Below the pieces are notes generated by a model. It made no database searches. It was given only the letters and a program-made list of their open reading frames with translations, and was not told the DNA's origin. The position numbers were made by a program, and so were the translations under genes. A DNA stretch of 64,000 bases from a virus, in IMG/VR virus record IMGVR_UViG_3300042879_003877, positions 1-64,000 of that record; one strand, written 5' to 3'. Numbering within the stretch: the stretch's first letter is position 1; each line of letters starts with the position of its first letter. This document shows, one piece after another, positions 61,701 to 64,000 of the stretch.

Positions 61701-64000
61701 TTTATAGATGTAGAATTAGAAGAAGAAACCGAGGAGGAATATTATCATAATCAAGCATTACGAGATAAATTAAATCAATTGCTAGATGTTTGGGAGCTTG
61801 AAAATAACAAAGCTTTTATTGAAAGAGAAGGTGTAATAACAAATATTAATTGGAGATTTTTTAATTTAACTGAAGAAGCCGAAAGTAAGTTTCATACTAA
61901 AGATTATATTAAATTAAAAGAATCTGAAGACAGAGTCAATTTATATAATACTCTTATAGATATAAATACTAAAGCATTTGAAGAAGGTTTAATCCCTAAT
62001 AAATTTACTTTCTATCCATCAGCTTATGCTACAATAACTGAAAAAGTACAGGATAAGAACTTTTCAGATATATCTCTTCAGAATTATTATAGAAAACTAA
62101 AAGAGAATATTAATGATGAAGATAGTTTGGCTGAGACTATTATAAATCCTATTACAGGTGAAGAAGAGTTAGTTATTCCTAAATTATTCCAACAAGATAT
62201 ATCTAATATTAAAGAAAAAGATTTATTTTCTAAAATAATTAGCTTAGATGATGAAGATTTTGCAGTTAGACTGGAAGAATATGGATTAAGAAAAACGTTA
62301 GAAACTTTTGATTTTACTATTGATGAGATAAATAAAGTTTTAAATTTAGGATTTGATCCAAAATCAAAAGTCATTGATAAATATGATATTATTAATGAAT
62401 TAAAAGATTATAGCAATCAATCATTTAATTTATTAAAAGTATATTCATTATTTTCTTCTCATTTAGAAGAATTTAAAGCCAAACAATCCTTAGAAGAATT
62501 ATCTAGAATTTTAATTGAAATTGAAAAAGATAAAGAAAATCTTCAAGTTAATAAAGATGGAAATATAGTATATAGTACAAATATTTCTGGTGAAAAGATT
62601 CCTCAAGTTATTAAAGGACATAATGAAAATACTGAATTATTAAGACGTTTTATTAATTATTCAGTATATGGTAAATCAGGATTTTCAGAATTAGCAAAGT
62701 TTGCAGGTAACACTATCTTAAATACTAATATCTCTACAGTTAAAACTGTTAAAAAGTTAATGGCTTGGAGAAGTATGACTACATTAGGTTTTAATATTTT
62801 GTCAGCTAGTTCAGCTTTATTTGGAGGTATGTCCAATCTTTTATTAGAAGCCAATAGAAATGGATATTTTACAAAGTCAGATATAGCTTCTTCCAAAGTA
62901 AGTTTAGCAAACTCACTATTAAACGATACAGCAAAGGAAAGAATGAGATTATTAGATTCAATTGACTCTTTTATTGAAGATTCAGATAGAATTAGAGGTA
63001 ATAAACTTTCAAAAGTAACGTTTGAGAAACATTTTACTCAGGAAAAGTTATATTTCATGTTAAGAAATGTAGATAAATACATTCAAAATGTAATAGGTTT
63101 ATCTACTTTGAATAATTTTATTCTTAGAAATAATGAATTATATAATATTAGAGATTTAGCTAAAGAAGAATTAAATTATGAGGCTCAGTTTAATAATATG
63201 ATGAGTCTTAAAGAATTTGAAAATGTTAGTAAATTAGATATAGAACTAGAAAATAAAATAAAAGAATTACAAAAAGAATCCTTATTTAACAATCCTTCTG
63301 TTGAATTATCAGAAGATCATATTATTAAATTAAGACCTTTGATTCAAAAATTAACTACAAAAGTCATAGGTAATGCTTCACATGAGGATAAAAATGCGTT
63401 TGGATTAAGTGCATTAGGTGTAATATCTATGCAATTTAAAAATTGGATGCCTAGATTAGTTACAGAAAGATTTGGTGATCCTGAAATAGATAATGTAACT
63501 AAACGATTAAATTGGGGAAAATATATGACGTTTAAAGATTTAATAGGAAAGGATTTTTTACAATTAACAAAAGCAGCATTTTCTCAAATGAATGAAGTTT
63601 CTTATGAAAAAATCCTAACAAAATATAATAACTTAAAAGAACAACATTTATTAAATGGAGGATCAGAAAATAACTTTATTTCTTTTTCAGATTTTACTCA
63701 TGTATATATAAATAATATTAGATCTACTTTTAAAGAATTATTAATTATAACTAGTTTACTGATAGCTATATTATCCATAGGAATGGCCTGGGATGATGAT
63801 GAACCTAAGTCTGGTTATCAAAGATTAGTATTAAATATGTTAGGTAAATTTAAAAATGAGTTAACCTTCTATATAAATCCTGTTTCTTTTACAGATTTAG
63901 TAAATAAACCTTTCCCAGTAGTTCAGACATTAGTAGATGGAATGAGATTTGGAGAACATATGACTCGATATAGCTTTAATCAAGTTCAAAATATTTTCAC
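58788..64000 (+). CDS. Giant virion protein with zincin and PD-(D/E)XK nuclease domains (3' end outside window)
   Basis: Open from ATG 58788 to the window edge, 1737 codons without stop. An FKEGG motif is seen near residue 128. A zincin H232-EYLH236 lies in TAIHEYLHPFIELV. Residues about 530-610 form a PD-(D/E)XK nuclease of the RecB/Cas4 type: E-Q-K-V start, GTID557-LLVL, VD570-W-K572-T, and a QLSEYAKM helix. Long charged helices follow. A late LSALGVISMQFKNWMPRLVTERFGD segment and hydrophobic stretch (ELLIITSLLIAILSIGMAW, about residue 1650) resemble C-terminal parts of crAss-like giant proteins. It is probably another ejected protein. The nuclease could degrade host DNA or process the phage genome. 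The C-terminus is not in the window. Confidence 0.7.
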   Translation, partial: MKCINKSHPNFLKLEKRLGKLGAELAVRHYSRVKSRTGDFIYPEVKDLNAFYSSFKSVQERLISSLVSLDPNISKGVLMHALTGIVTGPREKIKADHIVMGFNDNNQLKNQNLEIFQRLSNSFPDIFQFKEGGINSQHVYIREGKYNPNISLEEISSYLTFDNSISDFIGSLKSINKANPRFEAALEVLLYKLESKFNISWKFDYRTPKKGYIKDGVVYINPNYATADTAIHEYLHPFIELVRLNNSTLYTLLSNKAKTLEYNGSKLIDQIKLSYPEYSEQALIYETIVTAAGLISTGELTEPVVQSYSLFDLIDRVVSFFMKLFGKIKDFEVNLSTPLTTLLNGFLNDDFSVNLKDYAFAADQRLSPTEVNKVLDDINDNIEVTFVKGELDIDEPKRKYIDKRSQQIFKSVHEAIIDVFYKQTFKKTFSPTEKSEYLKNVGTVFHNYIEQLLSDKFTIVDKDGYLNENLKKLSSEERSEAIQDMLMSLVNDFAITSPEDENKILLDSDAANILKTVVAEFLPGMIEFYIQRHGIDVQFRTEQKVINPETGIAGTIDLLVLGNGSFSIVDWKTLSASRYDKYNTTFREIEILSDKKETAYALQLSEYAKMVKRLTGLEFIDGRAIPVGLFVGKKSEFNIFTGEYDKSDDYTLNSFNPDRDPITIQPFGSTEIKQEGEVPQRYLLPIIVSDENEDHINTLINKLESLLQNYIKQQEESREDREFLKSLRFREIRKIIQDLKVRKSADAAKRRINMLISEAEKELTKKTEDINLKKIQDLIYELNVYSNLSTYFPLEDQDNTEDKNALALLERKIFLSVKSLKNLRNQILSEQAQGFGIYNLTSNEKAYTGAKRHFREFSAISDVKTIAFLNAKQTLLFNKANIEKLKHFKNLNEFSKLSQSDFNYFFQKNRQGKRIPKLIAKIDKGKILAEANGFETLDELYAFEDDNFIRNDEAYQKAKNAYRDFLMSTLDFIDVELEEETEEEYYHNQALRDKLNQLLDVWELENNKAFIEREGVITNINWRFFNLTEEAESKFHTKDYIKLKESEDRVNLYNTLIDINTKAFEEGLIPNKFTFYPSAYATITEKVQDKNFSDISLQNYYRKLKENINDEDSLAETIINPITGEEELVIPKLFQQDISNIKEKDLFSKIISLDDEDFAVRLEEYGLRKTLETFDFTIDEINKVLNLGFDPKSKVIDKYDIINELKDYSNQSFNLLKVYSLFSSHLEEFKAKQSLEELSRILIEIEKDKENLQVNKDGNIVYSTNISGEKIPQVIKGHNENTELLRRFINYSVYGKSGFSELAKFAGNTILNTNISTVKTVKKLMAWRSMTTLGFNILSASSALFGGMSNLLLEANRNGYFTKSDIASSKVSLANSLLNDTAKERMRLLDSIDSFIEDSDRIRGNKLSKVTFEKHFTQEKLYFMLRNVDKYIQNVIGLSTLNNFILRNNELYNIRDLAKEELNYEAQFNNMMSLKEFENVSKLDIELENKIKELQKESLFNNPSVELSEDHIIKLRPLIQKLTTKVIGNASHEDKNAFGLSALGVISMQFKNWMPRLVTERFGDPEIDNVTKRLNWGKYMTFKDLIGKDFLQLTKAAFSQMNEVSYEKILTKYNNLKEQHLLNGGSENNFISFSDFTHVYINNIRSTFKELLIITSLLIAILSIGMAWDDDEPKSGYQRLVLNMLGKFKNELTFYINPVSFTDLVNKPFPVVQTLVDGMRFGEHMTRYSFNQVQNIF

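Noticed and set aside
1-64000. Stop-codon reassignment, known in some crAss-like phages
   Set aside because: TAG ends the HTH and DUF3310 genes, TGA ends ThyX and several others, and TAA ends most. Frames are intact under the standard bacterial code.
1-64000. CRISPR array, tRNA genes, integrase or insertion sequence
   Set aside because: No regularly spaced direct repeats, no cloverleaf-like sequence in the few gaps, and no recombinase or transposase motif was seen.

Overview
The window is a strongly AT-rich stretch of a crAss-like bacteriophage genome (order Crassvirales), almost certainly infecting a member of the Bacteroidota. Four things support this. (1) A 4909-residue protein carries the crAss-type virion RNA polymerase signature, with the catalytic motif DFDID inside KSGSDFDIDK. 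(2) The genes follow the crAss order: ring-type proteins, a HExxH protein, a very long muzzle/stabilisation protein, cargo proteins, the giant RNA polymerase, then further giant virion proteins. (3) Promoter-like TAnnTTTG boxes of the Bacteroidota type stand before several genes. (4) Shine-Dalgarno sequences are absent and leaders are A-rich. TAA, TAG and TGA all act as stops, so the ordinary bacterial code is used.

Layout. 2-1453 is the end of a highly expressed virion protein (CGT-rich arginine codons, strong terminator), probably the major capsid protein. 1510-12910 is a block of fibre, decoration and appendage genes, including two long paralogous cysteine-rich proteins and a beta-repeat fibre. 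12916-13490 is a control region: a terminator, the only convincing minus-strand gene (57 aa, newly read here), a promoter and a probable structured RNA of about 140 nt with its own terminator. 13489-18519 is an island of small non-structural genes: two HTH proteins, a DUF3310 protein, ThyX, PhoH, a GIY-YIG-like protein, an HNH-like protein and a DEDDy 3'-5' exonuclease with a zinc ribbon.

From 18634 to the window end every gene belongs to the virion tail/cargo module, with overlaps or gaps of a few bases. It holds an HU/IHF-position protein, two ring proteins, a zincin, the 1532-aa muzzle protein, a 1354-aa tail-lysozyme polyprotein, three cargo-type proteins, the 4909-aa RNA polymerase polyprotein, a ferritin with a complete ferroxidase centre, a nucleotidyltransferase-like protein, an L,D-transpeptidase/lytic-transglycosylase protein, a 1485-aa multi-domain effector-like protein (ADP-ribosyltransferase-like, zincin-like, 2H-phosphoesterase-like) and the start of another giant protein (zincin plus PD-(D/E)XK nuclease).

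How it may work together (inference): the capsid and appendage genes build the particle. The polymerase and the enzyme-rich giant proteins are packed as cargo and delivered with the DNA. Peptidoglycan enzymes open the envelope, and the RNA polymerase transcribes early genes. The island supplies nucleotide metabolism and regulation. The most unusual points are the ferritin translationally coupled to the polymerase gene, the putative structured RNA at the divergent control region, the in-frame linker cassettes in the polymerase polyprotein, and the set of enzymatic domains in virion giants.
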